Shown: positions 32,368 through 44,890 of the stretch, one piece after another
Layout of the letters: each line of letters begins with the position of its first letter
How positions within the stretch are numbered: the stretch's first letter is position 1
Assembly: GCA_029215795.1 (NCBI GenBank)
Contig: JARDYH010000003.1
Span: forward strand, 68,828,109-68,892,108
Direction: 5' to 3'
DNA: 64,000 bases
Origin: Anniella stebbinsi
Lineage: Eukaryota > Chordata > Lepidosauria > Squamata > Anniellidae
The notes under the pieces: model-generated
Told to the model about the DNA's origin: nothing
The model's database searches: none
The model's input: the letters and a program-made list of their open reading frames with translations, nothing else
Position numbers and translations under genes: made by a program

Positions 32368-33971
32368 CTGATGCCACGTATATTGTTTTTGTTTTGTTTT
32401 GTTTTTTAAATGCACTCTACTGACAAAAAATATTTCCCATATATGGCATTTTTTTTTCCTTTTTTCGTTTTTACAATTCTGGTATTTTGGTGTCTAACAG
32501 TCAGGGCTACATGGAATGAACACAACAGATTAGTGGTGCTGCTAGGTAATTTTAAATACTGGACCTAAGGCACAATCCTATGAACTGTACCCTTGCTGCC
32601 ATAGGCGTGCACAACACATTTCATTAGGGTGTGCACCTAGGGATTTTTTTAGGAGGCTCCTCAAGCCTAAGCATTGGTGGGGCTTTGTGGTGACACTGGC
32701 CAGAGGAGGGGCTTAAGAGGTGATATTAGCCTTCGGGACCCTTCCTCCTGGCCTATTTGAAGCTCGGCTCCTAGCAAAGAGGTTCCCAGCAGTGTGATTC
32801 CTTTTCACTCCTGCTACTAGGAAGAACGATGTGCTGTTGGGGGTAGTGGAACCGACAGAGAGCAGCTGGAGGACCATTCCTGCTGCGTCTGGATCCCCCT
32901 CTGGATTCCTACTCAATGGACCCCCAATTCGGTGCTTCTTACTTGCGCACAGCCCTTGCTCACACCTGTGCTTGCCGCTTGGAAACCCCTGAACCTAGAG
33001 GTTTCTGAGATTCCTATGTCTTGCCAAGCTGAATCTTGCAGGGCGGGAACAGCAGTGGAGGCAATCTTAACTCTCTGCCCTCCAATTTCCTTTATTTCTG
33101 CTAGACGGGCTTTTCAGCCTGTCTAGAGGGAGCTTTGGAGGGGAAGACGAGGAAGCTGGAGGAGGTTCAGGATAACTAATATCTTGGCCTCTCCAGTCTT
33201 CTCCCTTCCCCACCCACTGGTACACCCCCTTTTCTCCCTCTCAATTTTCCATCCTCGGGGAGGCAGCCAGCAAGGTTCTCTCTGTTCCAGCTTGGGGGGG
33301 GGGGGTGCGCTCGGGGGCAGATCTCTGACTCGTCATTCCAAGGTCAGAGCACGGTCTCTGGTTTCGGAAGGGATTTTTCAAGCCAGCCTATGGTCCCTGG
33401 GATGCTCGCCCATAGGACTGCTCTCTTGTTGTCTTTCAGGCAGGGGCTGTACACAGCCATGTGTATCCCTTCATTTGAAAAGCACACAACTCACACTTCT
33501 CTCCTCCCCTCCCTCCCACCATTCCATACAAACACTTCTATATTCCTGCTGTGTTAGAGCAAACAAAGAAACAGACCTGTTTGCCACCCCTGATTTTAAA
33601 TAAAATACTCTGAGCATGTGCAGTTTCACATTTTAAACTCAAATCGCAGCAGCAGCATGACGACAGGAATAAAATAGAGTTCGTTTCTGCTGCCCTGATG
33701 CTAAGACACATAGTGACCTGGGAATAAACACATTATTGGTGGTGGAGGCGGGGAGGAGAATAGTTCAAAATGAGCACTTGTAATAATGCCCAGTCAACTG
33801 CCCCTCCCCCCCCCCGACAATGAAATCTTATACAAAATTAGAAGGATGCTGAGGTTGCCAGTGCTAGCTCTGTTGGGCCTGGCATACCTTAGACAGCCAG
33901 GTGCTGATGCTAGCCCTCTTTGCCATTGCCTCCATCACCTCTCACTCTTTGCCTAGACCTAGGCCCAAATG
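32368..33971. other. Intergenic stretch, nothing firmly recognised
   Basis: Moderately GC-rich with a G run near 33294-33304 and a C run near 33806. Several open frames up to 139 codons (33184-33603) have no resemblance to known proteins. The segment from about 32590 (CATAGGCGTGCACAACACAT) looks like the start of an interspersed repeat I cannot name. Confidence 0.4.
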
Positions 33972-34289
33972 TAGGCTGACCAGATAAAATCCAGGTCAGG
34001 GCTCCTGTATCTTTAACAGTTGTAGAGAAAAGGGAATTTCAGCCAGTGTCATTTGTATGCAATTAGTTCCTGGTGATATTCCCTCTTCATCACAACAGTT
34101 AAAGGTGCAGGCACTATACTAGAGTGACCATATACAAAAGAAGACAGGGCCCCTGCAACTTTAACAGTTGTGATGAAGAGGAAATTTCACCAGGAACTAA
34201 TTGCATACAAATGACACTGGCTGAAATTCCCCTTTCTCTACAACTGTTAGTTATAGGAGCCCTGACCTGGATTTTATCTGGTCACCCTA
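33972..34289. mobile_element. Foldback hAT MITE, copy 2
   Basis: 318 bp, from TAGGCTGACCAGATAAAATC to GATTTTATCTGGTCACCCTA. The flanks CCCAAATG (33964-33971) and CCCAAATA (34290-34297) are an 8-bp target duplication with one later change. Same palindrome-within-palindrome build as 25094-25413. Confidence 0.9.
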
Positions 34290-34354
34290 CCCAAATACAC
34301 CCAGCCCTAACTGCACCACAGCAAGAGAAGCTACAAAAATATGCTCCAGCCCAA

Positions 34355-34592
34355 CCCTAGGAATTTCTACTGCGAAATAAGTCTCACTATGTTCAGTGGG
34401 GTTTACTGCCTCATGAAGGTGTTTAGGATTGCAATCTAACTATGCAATCCTTTACAGGTTTCCTTGGAAATAAGCTCCACTGCATTCAATGAAACGAAGA
34501 CTGCAATCCTGTACACACTTTCCTGGGAGTAAGTCTCATTGAACTCAATAGGGCTTGCTTCTAAGTGCTCATATATAGGATCACACTGTAAA
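34355..34592. repeat. Cluster of AAGTCCCATTGA-type short repeats
   Basis: Three diverged copies in a row: about 34355-34440 (ends GTTTAGGATTGCAATCTAAC), 34441-34500 (CTTGGAAATAAGCTCCACTG) and 34500-34592 (CACACTTTCCTGGGAGTAAG then TCTCATTGAACTCAATAGGG). Repeated insertion next to an earlier copy is likely. Confidence 0.65.
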
Positions 34593-35321
34593 CCTAGTCT
34601 TCCACTAGTAGCAGAATGAAATTATATCTCCACTAATTATAACATATCAGCTAGTTTTGTATATTGGAGCTTACTTATCTCAATACCAAGTCTGAGACCA
34701 TCTCCATTGACAGTGAATAGATGAAAATGAATTTTCTAGATCCATTTTAAGCAGGACTTAGGCCTGGTTTTGGTACTAAAACTGCCTTGGTCACCCTGTG
34801 AAAAAAGGGAATGGGATTTGAGCTTTAACAATAATGTAAGTTTAATTTATTTTGTGTTATAGTTATTTAAAATTACATTAACCCTAAATCAGAGGCTGTG
34901 GTATTTTTTAAAAAACAAAACGAATACAAAAAGCTGATTGTGATTTTACTATCACACTGATTCAGTAAATCTCTCCAGCTGTTTATGGATGTTTCTCATA
35001 AAGCCTCCCTTCATTTTCACCTTACAGGCTTTCTGATGTTTTCGTGTCTATCTTGTACCTAGCTAATTCCTGTGTGCTAATTATTTTGGCTGTGCAGAAG
35101 TAGTGGTGATGCTAATTAGGAGCCGCTCTGGCTGTTCAAAGAAAGCAGAGAAAGAGGGGAAGCACCAGTTATTCATGTTTTCTCTCTCCGAATTTGGGTC
35201 TTATCTGAAGGGAGAGATGCAGATTTCTTGTTTAGTATCAGGAGCCGGTAGAGCTCAAACTGGGAACCTTTCAGTCTATTTTCAGCTTCCCAACCGGTGA
35301 GGCACTAAACTACATGTTGCA
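34593..35321. other. AT-rich intergenic stretch
   Basis: Nothing recognised between the short-repeat cluster and the third foldback hAT element. Confidence 0.45.
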
Positions 35322-35329
35322 GGAGTGGG

Positions 35330-35647
35330 TAGGCTGACCATATGAAAAGGAGGACAGGGCTCATGTAAAGTTAACAGTTGTAGAGAAAAGGGAATTTCAG
35401 CCAGTGTCATTTGTATGCAATTAGTTCCTGGTGATATTCCCTCTTCATTACAACAGTTAAAGTTGCAGAGGCCCTGCCTTCTTTTGTATATGGTCTGTAG
35501 TATAGTGCCTGCAACTTTAACTGTTGTGATGAAGAGGGAATTTCACCAGGAACTAATTGCATACAAATGACATTGGCTGAAATTCCCTTTTCTCTACAAT
35601 TGTTAAAGTTACATGAGCCCTGTCCTCCTTTTCATATGGTCAGCCTA
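35330..35647. mobile_element. Foldback hAT MITE, copy 3
   Basis: 318 bp, from TAGGCTGACCATATGAAAAG to CTTTTCATATGGTCAGCCTA, with the perfect 8-bp duplication GGAGTGGG on both sides (35322-35329, 35648-35655). The outer 30 bp differ from copies 1 and 2 (ATATGAAAAGGAGGAC instead of AGATAAAATCCAGGTC), marking a second subfamily with the same core. Confidence 0.92.
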
Positions 35648-36264
35648 GGAGTGGGGAACCTTTTTTCTATTGAAAGCCACATTCCCTTCGGGTTAATCTG
35701 TCAGCACCCCATGTGATGGTGGGCAAGGTCAAAGTTAGCAGTGAGCAGAGCTACAGCCAACACAGTGTCAGATACTATGAACCACTGTCTACATATTGTA
35801 AACTATGAGCTTCTAAATATGAGCGATTTATTGCATTCTCATGACTGGCCACTCACAGACATTTGTGTGTCATTTTCATGATGCTATCAACCTCCAGGAC
35901 ATCTCTTGTGCTTTCCCCCAGTAATCTAGCTTTTAAAAAAATCAGAGATAATGCACTATTTAAAATTGTCATGGAGTATAATACAGCCACTAGATGGTCC
36001 TGTTTCATGGAGCTTTATGGAGAGGGAAGTTTTCAATTACAAATCATGTAGTTGCCATTTGTCTCCTTCTAAAGGAGCCATAATCAACTATGAAAGATGC
36101 CAGAAGAAGAAAAATGGTAAGGATGCGGGGTTTTCCTTTAATGTAGAGACACTCTACACATATCTGAAGCTTCTCAGTCAAATGTCAGGAAGGGTTGATC
36201 ACTGCCTCAGATGGTGAGCCCTATCACTACAGTTTCTCAGTGAAGACCCTTCCAGGCTGGGCAT

Positions 36265-36738
36265 TGGCTCCTCCTGGGCAGGAAGGAGTCTAAGAGGGCT
36301 TCCTGTCTCAGTGGAACTTTGCTTGAACAACAAGATCTACCTGAGCATTGACATGTCTTCTGTTTCTGGTCTTCCTCTTTGGTACTGACTTCTCTGGTCT
36401 TGCTTTCTGGTTTGCTCTCTCACCCTGATTGCTCTTTGGTCCTGTCTTTCAGGACCTGGCTCCTGATTTGTTCCAGAGTGTGTCCCATGAACCTGCCATG
36501 ACACATGGGCAGAACTGGAGCCACAGTGGGTGGAGTTTGTGAAATGGGCTGGGTCTCAAACTAGATAGAGGTCCACATGTGTCCCTTGATCTACAAGTTA
36601 CCAACCCTTGGTCTAGGTAGTATAGTATCCTTAGGCCCCAGACTGACCCTGCCCACCCAGGCTGTCATGGGATCCTCCTGGACAGGAAGGGCTATAAGAG
36701 GGCTTCCAGGTAAGTCTTGACTGATCAACAAGATCTAT
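36265..36738. repeat. Pair of direct repeats, possibly LTR-derived
   Basis: 36265-36340 (TCCTCCTGGGCAGGAAGGAG then TAAGAGGGCTTCC) is repeated at 36671-36738 (TCCTCCTGGACAGGAAGGGC then TATAAGAGGGCTTCC). Both are followed by ACAACAAGATCTA/TCAACAAGATCTA and a CT-rich stretch. Could be tandem copies of an LTR or of an unknown repeat; only the repetition itself is certain. Confidence 0.45.
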
Positions 36739-38390
36739 CCTTTGGTTGTCCTTTGTTCCTGATTTGTGGCTTTGTCCCACAGCTCCTGATTATCTGCTCT
36801 TGGCAAATTATGCACTGCTGCCTGTGGCTCAGCTCTGACACCCAGGATAGTTACAGAACACACATTTCCTTTGGTGGAAAAGTATCTCTCTCTCCTTCAG
36901 ACAAGGTCCAGAATTATGGGGAGAGGACACATGAATCACCTGCTCATTCTCTGTCACCTTTTCTTTTGAAGTTGTAGTGGCCATTAGAAATAGCCATTCT
37001 CTGCATTGTGAAAGCAAAGAGAAGTTAAAATCTAAAGCAATGGAGATTCCATAGCAATTGTGTGGCAAAATATTTCCAAAAATACTTTTTCCCCCCTTAG
37101 GGAAAGTTATGGCAGAGTTTATTGACCATCCATTCTAGATACAGCTCCATCCACAATTATATGGAAGCACAGCCCACTGATTTCAATAGAACTTGGACCA
37201 GGGGGTAATTGAGCTTGGGGTGCATTGGCAAGGATATCTGGGCCAGGGGATTAGTTGGCTAAGATGTTATTCAATGGACAACCCAACTTGTTTAATATTA
37301 CTGTAGAAGTGATTTAGAAACCATCCATGCTAGCAAAGTTCCACTGAGTTTAACTGAACTATTTCACTTACACGGGACTATAGTAGACAGGTTAAATCCC
37401 AGCTGTTGATGAAATGAAATGAGCTGCCCCTCAGTGTGCTTCCATTTGGCTGTTCAACATGCTTTTTTGGTAGGTGGTAGTATATAGTACACTAGGAAAT
37501 GGGGTTAGGAGGAATCTCTGCGGGTCCAGTTACCTCAGAATGGAAATGAAGAGGTATGTGGGGAGGGAGGGTAGGAACTGAGCTGTGCACTGAAGAAACA
37601 CTGTCAGGTGGGAAAGAACTACCATGGTGACAGGCCAGGCAGTTAAATCAAATAATTTGTTTATTTTTGGGAACAGTTTGGCTTCAGAGGATTGTGCCAT
37701 TTCAGAACATCGAAGGGGAGTGTCACTTCAGAACATTTGACAACCACAGGCTCCAAGTACTTCCCCCATTATTTGTGTGCTTACAAAACATAGATTAAAT
37801 TGACCTCATGTAGCATTCTGGATGGGATAGCTGAAGACGGGATGCATTGAGTTATATCTTTTGCTGGTCTTTCAAACAACCAACAATTAATTCTTAAGGG
37901 ACTTCTGCAAAATGAATAAATGCTAGACCGGTTTTATTTTTAATCCTAATAAAATTTGAAAGCATCAGAAAATTTGAACTTCATAGCAGTCACCGTGCTA
38001 CACATAAACATCATCTCCAGAAAGTTGATTGCTATGTGAAGTAGTGCCAAGAAAAAATGGAAACGCATCATCTAAAAAAAATCTTTAAAAAGGACACCAT
38101 TTTGCATAAAATTTGCATGTGCACATTTATATGTATAGATGCAAAAGTAGAAATGGTTACTACAGTTTAAACAAAAATGCAGAGCATCTCACCATAGTGC
38201 AGACTGTGGCTAAGTTGATGTGTGCACATGTGCTATTTAGTCTGCTGTCCATGTGCTAACTCTTGATGGGCAACATCAAGGACCCTATGAAAGTTTGAGG
38301 CCTACAGAGGGAAGGTAATAGAGTCAGCCTTAGAGACCTGGAGTTTTTCTGTTGGGAGGAGGTATTTCTGAGATGAGTAGTTTCATTTCT
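36739..38390. other. Intergenic stretch, nothing recognised
   Basis: No exon or RNA gene seen. Diverged traces of the AAGTCCCATTGA-type repeat may lie near 37165-37200 and 37330-37400. Confidence 0.4.
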
Positions 38391-38394
38391 CTGT

Positions 38395-38547
38395 TTAAGA
38401 CTTGGTTGATTTTAATGATAATTTTTATATGCTTTTAATCAGTTTTATGTATTTTTTATTGTCTGTATGATGTTCCCCACCTCGATCCGGAAGGGAGAGG
38501 CGGGTAAGAAATAAATAAATAAATTATTATTATTATTATTATTATTT
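38395..38547 (+). mobile_element. L2-like LINE 3' tail
   Basis: GATTTTAATGATAATTTTTA...TTTTATGTATTTTTTATTG, then TTCCCCACCTCGATCCGGAA and GGCGGGTAAGAAATAAATAA, ending in an (ATT)n tail at 38521-38547. Typical 3' end of a retroposon. Confidence 0.6.
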
Positions 38548-38599
38548 CCCTGATTAAGTTTCATTTCTCCAGTTAATTTTCACTTCTTCAAGGCTCAAA

Positions 38600-38990
38600 C
38601 AATACTTTCTGTTTTGGGGGAAGAGGGTATAAAAGAGTGAGAGAGATAGTCAGAAAAGAGCCAGGAAAAGACCAAAGCATGGAGAAGGAGTAGAAAGAAG
38701 CAGCCTGAAGAAGTCTAGGTGCAGCTTAGGGTAAAAAGACTGGTATTTTTGTAACGTCTATTTTCTTTTTATGCCCTTTGTATCACTCAACTCTATTGAC
38801 TGAATACCTTTAATTCTAAGTTGTTTGTTTAAATTCACTAGTAAACAGTTGTGTTAATCCACAAGTGTCTGGAGTGTCACTCACCACATGTCTATAGCCT
38901 AAACCTCATGTTACTGGGATGGGGAAGGTAAAAAGAAGGAAGGTGGGACTCTTAAGGAGGCAGGATCCTTAAGGAGTTGCCAGGGGGCAA
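38600..38990 (+). mobile_element. Possible solo LTR
   Basis: A TATAAAAG box (about 38629) followed by a purine-rich leader, then GTAAACAGTTGTGTTAATCC and ACAAGTGTCTGGAGTGTCAC, a layout like the R-U5 part of a Gypsy-type LTR. No primer-binding site, inner genes or partner LTR is visible, and the ends are not defined. Confidence 0.25.
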
Positions 38991-39890
38991 GACATAGAAG
39001 GAACCCTGACAGCCCCATATGATTCTTTATCTTTAAACAGGATTTATTACTGGACAGCCCTTCAAATGGTCAATACATTCAAACAGAGGACCATCCTCTG
39101 TAAAGCAGGACACATGGCCACCATAGTGCTAAGCTAAACCCTATCAATGCATTTCGGCATATTTTTCAAGAGCAAAGTATAAACATTCCAGGCAAAGTGC
39201 ACTTCATTCAAGTTTATTTGCCAAGGACTTCTGCCTAGTCTTCTTGGCTCTAGCTATGAAAGATTATTTATTTACAATGGGAAAAACAAACAGAAAGCAC
39301 AACTGCCTCGTACTTTCCCCACTTCCAGATGCTTACCACTCAGGCTCATATCTTTTACACACAACTCGGAACAGTTTGGGCTATTTAGCCATTCCCAAGA
39401 TGTTCTCCAGCAGTACATGCATTTATTTTTCTATGGATCAGAGCTAGAAGTGTGACAGGTCATTCTGGAAGCAGTGTTGGCTGGCTCAAGAGCGGCATTC
39501 AAAACAGTCGTGGGTTATGTCTGACTTAAATGAGAGATGTCCCGTCCATCAGGAAACAGGAGATCTGCCACGAGACAGAGGCCTCTGGGGGCAATCTCTC
39601 ATTCCCCAGGGGCAGAGGTGTTTGTTAGCCAGGTGAGAAGCAACTGTCAGGATTTGTCTGAACAGCTGGATTTTTCCCAGCTGAGCTGCTCAAGGGCATG
39701 AGATTATATCATAACCCGGAGACACTGGCCCTCGGGCTGGAAAGAATCCAAATCCCATGGGGAGAATTCAAACCCCAGGGTGGAGAATTTGGCAGTTCTC
39801 TAAGAGAAGATCTTAGAAGATTCTCTAAACAGTGCCATGAGGGAAGAATACAAATGGCTATGCAACAGTTCAATAAAAGACACACTGGCT
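38991..39890. other. Intergenic stretch
   Basis: Contains the CAATGCATTTCGGC motif near 39147, related to that at 22452. Nothing else recognised. Confidence 0.4.
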
Positions 39891-39896
39891 GAATTC

Positions 39897-40112
39897 GGAC
39901 GACACAATAAGCAACTGGGGGAGGGGAAACAATTGTCAGTTGTATTGACTATCGTGTCATCTGAACGCTGCCATAGTCAACTCAGTGCTGATCCTAATCC
40001 ACACCACAGTTGATTATTTATAACCATGTTGTGTGGAGAGTACCCCCTAGATGATCAACTGTAAAGTTAATTATTACCCCACCATTGACTATTGTGTTGT
40101 CCGAATTCAGCC
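39897..40112. mobile_element. GGCTGAATTCGGAC-ended MITE, copy 3
   Basis: 216 bp, from GGCTGAATTCGGACGACAC to TGTTGTCCGAATTCAGCC, with ACT on both sides (39894-39896, 40113-40115). Same orientation and internal motif order as copy 2. Confidence 0.85.
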
Positions 40113-40339
40113 ACTGTGTTGCTTTTCTTCCCAGCTACTGTGTAGATTGCAACTAAGCCCAGAGGGAACAGGAAGTTTTGTGGTGGGTGGCAGATGAAGT
40201 CAGCATCCCTGCTAATAAAAGTGTCATCGCTGTGAGCCCTGGGATCCACTACACCACTTGCTAACAATTAGAAGACACTGTGCAGCTATTCCATATTTTC
40301 TTACTTAACAGATTTTCCATGGTAAAAAAAATAAAGAGA

Positions 40340-40735
40340 TGGAAGTAGCGGTGGGGAAAGACAATACTGCCTGTACTTTGGGGACCCGCCATGAATGCCT
40401 TCTCTGCAGTGACTCCACACCTTTGGAACAAGCTGCCATCAGAGGTCTGCCATGCTCCGTGATTGCTGGCTTTTCAGAAGGCCTCGAAAACGTATTAGTT
40501 TATCAAGGACTTTTCTTGCTATGACTGCTGTTGTTGCTCCTTTTTGTCATTGTTGCTGGTTTTATTGCTGGGTTTTATTGTTATTGTTATTGCTATTTTA
40601 TGTTTATATTTTCACTACTTATAATATTTTAATTGTGTTTATGTATTAAATTGCTGTAAGCCACCTTTTGGGGGGGGGGGGGTCAGCCCTGAAAGGAGGT
40701 CAAGAAATGTTTTAAATAAATGCATAAATAAATTC
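40340..40735 (+). mobile_element. L2-like LINE 3' region
   Basis: The body has GCAGTGACTCCACACCTTTG, GAACAAGCTGCCATCAGAGG and TTTTCAGAAGGCCTCGAAAA. A T-rich zone follows, then GTAAGCCACCTTTTGGGG with a G12 run (about 40671-40682) and AAATAAATGCATAAATAAA. This is a familiar vertebrate L2-type 3' end, 5'-truncated. Confidence 0.65.
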
Positions 40736-42429
40736 TGTGAATGAGGTACAGTGATGGGAGTAATAGAAGCTGAGTCCTCAACCCCCCCAGTAGCAATTAT
40801 TCAAGAAAGCACACACAAGGAACACCAAGATCTTTGCAGAGAGAACCTGTTGCATCCTGCAAGCTATCCTATGCATGAGGACCATTCTCCGGGCAATGCT
40901 ATTCACAGCTACATAAATCCTGTGATCTGCATGTGGAGGTGTCTTTTTGTGACTCTTTCCCATGCTCCAAAGCTAAAGCAGCTTTCAGGACACCACTGAA
41001 ATCTCACTTTTACTCCAGCCCAGAAGATGGTGCAGTACAACCCTAGAGCAAACTCATTTTGGATCTTTGCAATAGGAAGTTTCTTACACATTGAGGATTT
41101 GTGTTGGTAGGCTTTGATACATATACAACCCGCACCGTCCGCCTTATCTTGTTAACATTTTGGGATGCCTTCAATTTATTTCTCAGTTTCAATTATCTTT
41201 CATATGCTCTTGACAGCATCATCTCCCCCTGTCTACAAACACTAATGCAATATCAAAAAGTCAACTGTATGTTTCCCCAAACTTGCAAAGGCCATGACAC
41301 GTAACACGGAATGTAATGGGTCAAATGAGCTGAAGTGAAACAGCTTTACATAATTTGTACAATTACTGTTATTAAAGCATAAGCCCTCTTCAGCCTAAGC
41401 AAACGTACTGAACTCAAAGGGAAGGAGAAGAAGGCTTTACTTTGTCCAACTCGATAAATGTAATTAAACCCCCAAGTCAAGACTCGCTCTGCTAGCCTGT
41501 TGCCACCCAAAACATTCTGCCAGAGGAATCTCCACATGGTGAGAGCTGTTGTACTAAAATATGGTTTGCTAGAGTCTCTGTGAAGTAGATCTGGCTCTGG
41601 TGGAATAAAGGCTTCCTCCTTGCAGCTGTTAAACCACTTGCTCTCCTGCCCCATCTCTATGAGCCACACTGAAGCAGCTCAGCTGGAAGCAATACCTCCC
41701 AGTGCACAGCATCTAGCAGAACCTCTTCTACTGATCTTGTAGAGGACCCACATGTAATTCTATCTATATTACCTGGATAGAGAAACTGAAATGCCAACAG
41801 TGTATGTGAGTGCAGTGCCGGGGGTGGGGAAGGATATCCATCTTTCAAGAAATCCATTCAGTCTTACCAGCTAGAATAATTGTACTAGTAAGGAAATCTT
41901 CACGACCATTAATATTGCACAGTAATCAACACAAGCAATCATTCATAACTCTTCCAAGGAATCTGGTGGAGCTTTCTCAATCATTTTGGTGAGTAGACAA
42001 CCAACAGCCCTTTACTTCTCTCATAAAATCTTTCTCTCCTTCCTTTTGTTCTATCCTCATTTGGATAACACATTCACTAGGCTAACTCAAAGGATACAAA
42101 GTAGGAGTAAGAGCTGGATTTTGTATTCTCAAATATGGGGGACAACCATTTTTTGTCTGTGCAAAAAACAGCAGAACAATTCTAGTTGCAAGCTGAAATG
42201 ACCCCCCCAAGCCTAATCAGGCCAGCAAAGGTTCTCTTTGAAAGCCCCCTCCCCAGAGGCTATCAGGGGCTTGGGAGGAGAGGAATTCTCTGGTGCTATC
42301 TTCAATTTGTGACCAGAAATCAAGTGGGAATTCTCTGTGAGCTATTCCTCCATCCTGTTGGAGGGCAAGCAGCATGGAGGGGAATTCCCGCTTTGTCTCA
42401 TAGAGATCTCACAAACTGGAAATAACAGC
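40736..42429. other. Intergenic stretch, nothing recognised
   Basis: No exon, RNA gene or named repeat seen. Confidence 0.45.
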
Positions 42430-42800
42430 AGGGATTCCCATTACTTAGGATGCCATTGCCCTGGGAGGGCCAGCAGCATGCTGAAGGCACCAGGTGGAGG
42501 AGCAATCCTCTACAAAGCACCTCAGCCAAGGAGGATTTGGTGCACACATGCTTCACCTGGCTCAGGAAAGCATGTACATGCTGAAGCCAAGCCCAAAGGA
42601 CTTGGCAAGAGCGAAGGGGACTGAGCCAACTTGATTTTGCCTACCTCTGTCCTCCCCAATGAGAAAAGGTGGGGAGGCAAACAAAGCCCCCTTGGCCAGC
42701 CATTGTGCCAAGTAGATCAACCACCCACATTTTGGCTAGGGTGGATTCCGTGCACACAGGCCCTCCTGGATAATCCACCTGGCTCCTCGGCCATGGACTA
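42430..42800. repeat. Unclassified dispersed repeat, copy 2
   Basis: Aligns by eye with 31105-31390 from CCTCAGCCAAGGAGG onward (42521). This copy may extend further to the left (CAGCAGCATGCTGAAGGCAC). Open frames here are short and unlike known proteins. Confidence 0.5.
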
Positions 42801-43593
42801 TATGATGTCAGGGGTGTGACCATGCATCAGTCGGCCTATGGAGGGCTGAGTGAAGGGGTCATTCCATCCCAAACTACTTCCCCACGCTATGGCAGAGCCT
42901 AATTTGGACATCTGCAACTGCCTCCCACATTCCATCTTAAGCCTCTGCCCACACAGACTTCATGACTTCACTATCAAGTTAGACTCCCCTCCCTCTTTTC
43001 CCTACTCCCATCTACTTTTTAGAACATCTTGTCTGTTGATGAGATCTGGAGATCTTGAAGGTTCACACAGTATTTTATGACATTTGAATTGGCCAATAAG
43101 TATTATCCTAATATGGATGTTTTCTTATGGCGAACATAGCTACCATTGTTCTTTTCCTATGTATTTTCAGCATGCTCAGTGGAACTGAGTTGGCTTATTA
43201 TGGGAGGGGGGAATTAATTATATCATTCTTGATTTCTGTAAAACGTATGAAAACCCCCAAACAATGAGGGTACAATCTAGCCAAAATTAAGCGCTGTTAA
43301 GTCCCATTGTTTAAATAAGTGAAATTTAAATATGTAGTTGAGTTTCCCATTACCTCAATGAACTTAAAAAGGCATCGGTTTTGTTGTCTTTAAAAGTGAC
43401 CCAAATTATAACGTTTTTAAAACTCCAAAGTTTTAAGTTTAAAAAATATCAAGGACACAACAATCGCCAAAGGAGTGATGAACGGTATGGTCAGAAACTA
43501 TGGGCAAGAATGAGGACAAGCTTTACACACACCCTTTGAGCCTCCCTCCCCCCAAAAAAGGAACTTCATTCTTTGAAGTCATAATACATACAA

Positions 43594-44100
43594 TATTTAT
43601 TTATTTATTTATTTATTTCTATAACATCAAAATAGCCAAAGCTCTTTGGACAGCTCACAAAAACACACACCACAATACAGGATAATAAAAACAGAATATA
43701 AAATCTCTGACATACAAAATTTTAAACAAAGTAGGGAGAAAACTAATGGCCCCTAGATCATTGTTCGAGGGACCATAGAATAGTGGTGATTCCTCCCCTC
43801 TGAGGTCGGAGACAGTGCTCTGAACTTTGAGGGGGAGTCAGAGATCCGATCCCCACCCCTTCTCAGCCAGCATGGAAAGAACCATGCCAGTTGGCCTCTG
43901 AAGTTGGAAAATCAACCTTGGAGAGGGTGAAAAGGGGGTGTTCCAATGGGCGGGGGGGGAGGAGACCGGAGAGGACAGGATATGAGCTATCCTGAGCCAC
44001 AGGCTCCTTCCCTCCCCTCTGAAGTGCTGTTGCTCGTTGGGCAAAAAAAAAAAGCCTGTCTAGTGAAAAACTCAGCAATCGGAGGATGGCGGGGAAACAT
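43594..44100 (-). mobile_element. L2-like LINE 3' part, first segment
   Basis: An (ATTT)n tail (43594-43619), then AATAGCCAAAGCTCTTTGGA and CACAAAAACACACACCACAA. On the minus strand this is the 3' end type also seen at 23827 and 27130. It appears to continue beyond an inserted MITE (44101-44455). Confidence 0.55.
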
Positions 44101-44455
44101 GGGTCCCCTCTACAAGGATTCGCTTTTGCGCCCGGTTAGGCGATTATGCGCATAATCGCTGAAGCGCATTTACACCTAATCCCTCTGCACGAGAGGCATC
44201 GAGAGGTGGCAAAGCGCATTAATGGATGACCAAAATGCGCTTTACAAGTAGTTAATGCGCATAAGCGCTTGTTCACATAGTCAAAATGCGCTTTAACGGC
44301 CGGAGCAAAATAAAACTCGCTGTTTAACGCGCATTCGATAATGTGCATAATCGGAGAGATAACGCGCCTCTACGCCCGATTTGCGCTCCGTTCTTGTAGA
44401 GTAAAATTTTTAAAGCGCCTTGAAAGAGCTTTAAACCTCTCTTGTAGAGGCAGCC
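44101..44455. mobile_element. MITE with GGGTCCCCTCTACAAG ends, copy 2
   Basis: Starts GGGTCCCCTCTACAAGGATT and ends CTTGTAGAGGCAGCC. Aligns end to end with 9827-10173, with the same series of GATTATGCGCATAATCG, AAGCGCATTTAC and TTTAACGCGCAT motifs. Less eroded at CpG sites than copy 1. CATGG occurs at both flanks and may be a target duplication. Confidence 0.8.
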
Positions 44456-44890
44456 ATGGTCTCTGCTGCTCCTCTCACCCTGCCAGCTTCAACTTGGCAG
44501 GGCACTGAATACATGGAAGCCTCTGAGTTTGGAGGTTTCTGTCTTGTGAAAGTGCATCCCATAGAATTGCATCCTTAAACAACTAAAACAGTTACAAGAA
44601 GATACTGGATCTGATCTAAACAACTGACATAAATGCCCCATCATATGCCATCAAATGCCTGAGAGTAGAGGAATAGTCTTAATCTGGCACCAAAAAGATG
44701 AGTATGTTACTGCCAGGCAAACCTCAGTGGGAAGAGCATTACACACTCGAGGGCCACCACAGAGAAGGCCCTCTCCCTTCTTGCCACCTTCCAAGCCCTC
44801 CTCAGAGGGGGCATTCAGAGGAAGGCCTCTGATGTTCATTGTAGTGTCCGGTACGCTCAGATCGGACAAGGAGCTCCCCTTTGTTTTCCT
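44456..44890 (-). mobile_element. L2-like LINE part, second segment
   Basis: AATCTGGCACCAAAAAGATG, then GCCAGGCAAACCTCAGTGGG, GCCACCACAGAGAAGGCCCT and GAGGGGGCATTCAGAGGAAG form the series I know from a common sauropsid LINE 3' region. It is probably the continuation of 43594-44100, split by the MITE. Confidence 0.5.

Noticed and set aside
33184..33603. 139-codon open frame
   Set aside because: No similarity to known proteins and no promoter, splice or poly(A) context; contains a homopolymer G run.
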